Below, in pieces: positions 4,834 through 6,753 of a stretch of DNA of 6,753 nt. How positions within the stretch are numbered: position 1 is the first letter of the stretch; the number at the start of each line of letters is the position of its first letter. Below the pieces are notes generated by a model, which was not told the DNA's origin, made no database searches, and was given only the letters and a program-made list of their open reading frames with translations. A program made the position numbers and the translations under genes. Source of the DNA: Porticoccus sp. (GTDB taxonomy: Bacteria > Pseudomonadota > Gammaproteobacteria > Pseudomonadales > Porticoccaceae); assembly GCA_002685455.1 (NCBI GenBank), contig NYXF01000066.1, positions 1 to 6,753 of the forward strand, written 5' to 3'.

Positions 4834-6753
4834 GTTTTATTAACCAACAATTATGGATTTTCTTATTTCTTTGGAAGTCCGGATCAAATGTTTCATTAGT
4901 TATATTTTCAACATGATAATTTTCAATAATTTTTGAAGACATAGAGAAATTTCGAAAATTATTCGAAAATATCAGTGATCCATTAGGGGACAGTAACAGC
5001 ATTGAATTATCTATCAATTTAATATGATCTTTTTGAACATCGAATACTGTATCCATTTTTTTTGAGTTGGAAAATGTTGGTGGGTCAAGAAAAATAAGAT
5101 CATATTGGTTTAATATATTTTCATTTTTAGTAGCTTGATCTAACCAACTCAAGCAATTTTCTCTCAGCACCCTATTGGTTTTGGTGCAAATATCATTCAA
5201 AACGAAATTTCGTTTTGCCCAATCGACATAGCTTTTAGACATATCGATACTCAAAGTGGATTTTGCGCCTCCTTTTATTGCATAAACAGATGCTGAAGCA
5301 GTATAGCAAAATAAATTAAGAAATCGTTTTTCTCTGGCCATATTATGGATCATTCGCCGGACCGGCCTATGATCCAAAAAGAGCCCTGTATCTAAATAGG
5401 CATTGATATTAACTTCAAATTTAAAACCACTTTCATATAAGGTAAAAGTTTTAATCTGTTTACTGACATCAAGATTAAATTGATATTGATTATGGCCTTT
5501 TTGTCGTCGACGTTGATTGAAAAAAATCTTGGAAGTCTGACCTTCCCAGAAAAGTGCAACCGCCTCTTGAACATGATCTGAGTGTTTTTTTGATTGATTG
5601 GAATCAATATATGATGGTGGAGCATATTCTTGAACATACATAAACTCTCCGTATATATCGATGGCGACTGCATATTCAGGTATATCTGCATCATATAATC
5701 GAAATGAGCTAATATTTGACTTTTTTAACCATGAATTTAATTTTTTTGAATTCTTTTTGAGGCGATTAAGTAACATCAAAGCACCTTTAGATATCAAGTC
5801 TTTTTCTTGATGCTTAAAATCCTTAAGGGATTTTAATGCAGGGCTATCAGCTATATTCTTTAATTTATATAAGATCAGTTGGCTAGGAATGGCTCCATTA
5901 AACAGCTGATATTTTTTCTCTGCGCGAAGTCTTAACTCACTAGACAATTCTCTATTTCCTGACATTACAGCAAAATACCATCCTGGACACTCCTTTTTGA
6001 GATTTTCTCCAAGATTTTTATACAGGGGCTTCAATGCTTCAACATCACCCCATCTCTCTCCATAGGGAGGATTGCAAATCACTAAACCTGGCTCTATTCT
6101 TTTGTGGGTTGGCACCTTAAAAACTGAGAGCGGCTTTGCTATTACACGAATATGTTTATCAAGACCAGCTGATATAATGTTTTCTTGAGCCGCCTTTACT
6201 GCTTTTATATCTTTATCGTAACCTCTTATCTCAGAAAACTCTTTTGCGAGTCCAATAGCACGTCTATCAAGCGCGTCTCTTCTAATCTTTTCCCATAAAT
6301 TAATGTCATATTGCATCCATCCATGAAACCCAAATTTTTTACGATTTAGGTTTGGAGCAATATCTGCAGCAATTAGCGCAGCTTCAATTAAAATAGTGCC
6401 GCTGCCACACATAGGATCAATTAATGTACCACCTCGTATCGATATATCGAGCCAGTTTGCGCGAAAAAGTATTGCAGCAGCTAGATTCTCCTTCAATGGG
6501 GCCGCTACCATAGCTTTTCTATATCCACGTTTGTGAAGACTATCTCCAGACATATCAAGGCTAACATTAGCTTGATTATTTGATAATCGAACATTAATAC
6601 GCACATCAGGTAATTTAAGATCGACGTCAGGCCTATCTAAAAATTGTTCTTGTAATTTGTCAACAATACCATCCTTAACTTTTTGTGCACCAAATTGTGT
6701 ATGACGTATTGCATCATTGGAACCCGAAAAATCAACAGCTATTGTTTCACGAG
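4823..6753 (-). CDS. rlmL: Bifunctional 23S rRNA methyltransferase RlmKL (5' end cut by the window edge)
   Basis: The E. coli homologue makes m2G2445 (N-terminal RlmL half) and m7G2069 (C-terminal RlmK half) in 23S rRNA during large-subunit assembly, using S-adenosylmethionine. The frame stays open to the right edge: 642 full codons are visible against about 702 in E. coli, so roughly the first 60 residues, with part of the THUMP domain, are missing. The GTG at 6604 is internal, because the codons upstream of it read AVDFSGSNDAIRHTQFGAQK, clearly RlmL. RlmL motifs are DPMCGSGT (6418-6395, SAM binding) and NPPYGER (6073-6053, the catalytic NPPY). RlmK motifs are RLYDADIPEYAVA (near 5700), YLDTGLFLDHR, LNLFCYTAS (5320-5294, SAM binding) and LDPPTFS (5089-5069). 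The protein ends HNCWLIKHAA, much like E. coli. Both halves look active and no frameshift is seen. The glutaredoxin-like gene overlaps its stop by 11 bp. Confidence 0.96.
   Translation of the reverse strand, partial: RETIAVDFSGSNDAIRHTQFGAQKVKDGIVDKLQEQFLDRPDVDLKLPDVRINVRLSNNQANVSLDMSGDSLHKRGYRKAMVAAPLKENLAAAILFRANWLDISIRGGTLIDPMCGSGTILIEAALIAADIAPNLNRKKFGFHGWMQYDINLWEKIRRDALDRRAIGLAKEFSEIRGYDKDIKAVKAAQENIISAGLDKHIRVIAKPLSVFKVPTHKRIEPGLVICNPPYGERWGDVEALKPLYKNLGENLKKECPGWYFAVMSGNRELSSELRLRAEKKYQLFNGAIPSQLILYKLKNIADSPALKSLKDFKHQEKDLISKGALMLLNRLKKNSKKLNSWLKKSNISSFRLYDADIPEYAVAIDIYGEFMYVQEYAPPSYIDSNQSKKHSDHVQEAVALFWEGQTSKIFFNQRRRQKGHNQYQFNLDVSKQIKTFTLYESGFKFEVNINAYLDTGLFLDHRPVRRMIHNMAREKRFLNLFCYTASASVYAIKGGAKSTLSIDMSKSYVDWAKRNFVLNDICTKTNRVLRENCLSWLDQATKNENILNQYDLIFLDPPTFSNSKKMDTVFDVQKDHIKLIDNSMLLLSPNGSLIFSNNFRNFSMSSKIIENYHVENITNETFDPDFQRNKKIHNCWLIKHAA
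5814..5836. repeat. Perfect 9-bp inverted repeat inside rlmL
   Basis: TTAAAATCC (5814-5822) and GGATTTTAA (5828-5836) are exact reverse complements separated by 5 bp. There is no T-run after it on either strand, so it is not an intrinsic terminator. It falls in the variable linker between the RlmL and RlmK domains, encoding ALKSLKDFK. It may be chance or an mRNA hairpin. Confidence 0.5.

Noticed and set aside
5392..5694. Minus-strand 100-codon open frame inside rlmL in another frame
   Set aside because: It lies within the conserved RlmK domain coding sequence, and its translation looks like a frame-shifted reading with no motif.
6439..6450. 12-bp perfect palindrome TCGATATATCGA in rlmL
   Set aside because: It lies in a continuous, conserved coding region with no nearby promoter or second copy; likely chance in AT-rich DNA.

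Overview
The window is an AT-rich, tightly packed stretch of bacterial chromosome, most likely from a gammaproteobacterium with a compact genome. The support for that is the fused two-methyltransferase RlmKL protein, a TatD of the E. coli TatD type (DIGVNL instead of the usual HxH metal motif), a YbcJ-type S4 protein and an Slt70-type lytic transglycosylase. I see no RNA genes, insertion sequences, CRISPR arrays, phage genes or attachment sites.

Layout. The left edge (1-329, minus strand) holds the first 109 codons of a small, N-terminally membrane-anchored protein of unknown function; its 3' end lies outside the window. A 184-bp AT-rich divergent intergenic region (330-513) follows and should carry the promoters for both directions. 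To its right is a plus-strand run of four genes with almost no spacing: slt (periplasmic soluble lytic murein transglycosylase), tatD (metal-dependent DNase, GTG start overlapping the slt stop by 4 bp), ybcJ-like (75-aa S4 RNA-binding protein, 2-bp gap) and an NADP-dependent medium-chain reductase of the CurA/PTGR type (4-bp gap). This looks like one operon. Against it, from the right edge, runs a minus-strand pair: rlmL (RlmKL, 23S rRNA methyltransferase, 5' end outside the window) and a small glutaredoxin-like protein whose start overlaps the rlmL stop by 11 bp.

The two operons meet tail to tail and overlap by 17 bp. With no intergenic space, the plus-strand operon appears to end at an intrinsic terminator (4611-4637) lying inside the glutaredoxin-like gene, antisense to its conserved C-terminal Trp-Pro-Phe segment. 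This dual-use DNA is the most interesting feature here.

Functionally the genes are ordinary housekeeping: peptidoglycan turnover, DNA clean-up, RNA binding and rRNA modification, redox chemistry. I found no convincing evidence of an undescribed multi-gene system. The items worth a second look are the embedded terminator, the unknown divergent membrane protein, a palindrome cluster in the divergent promoter region, a perfect inverted repeat at the RlmL/RlmK domain junction, and long A-tracts in slt.
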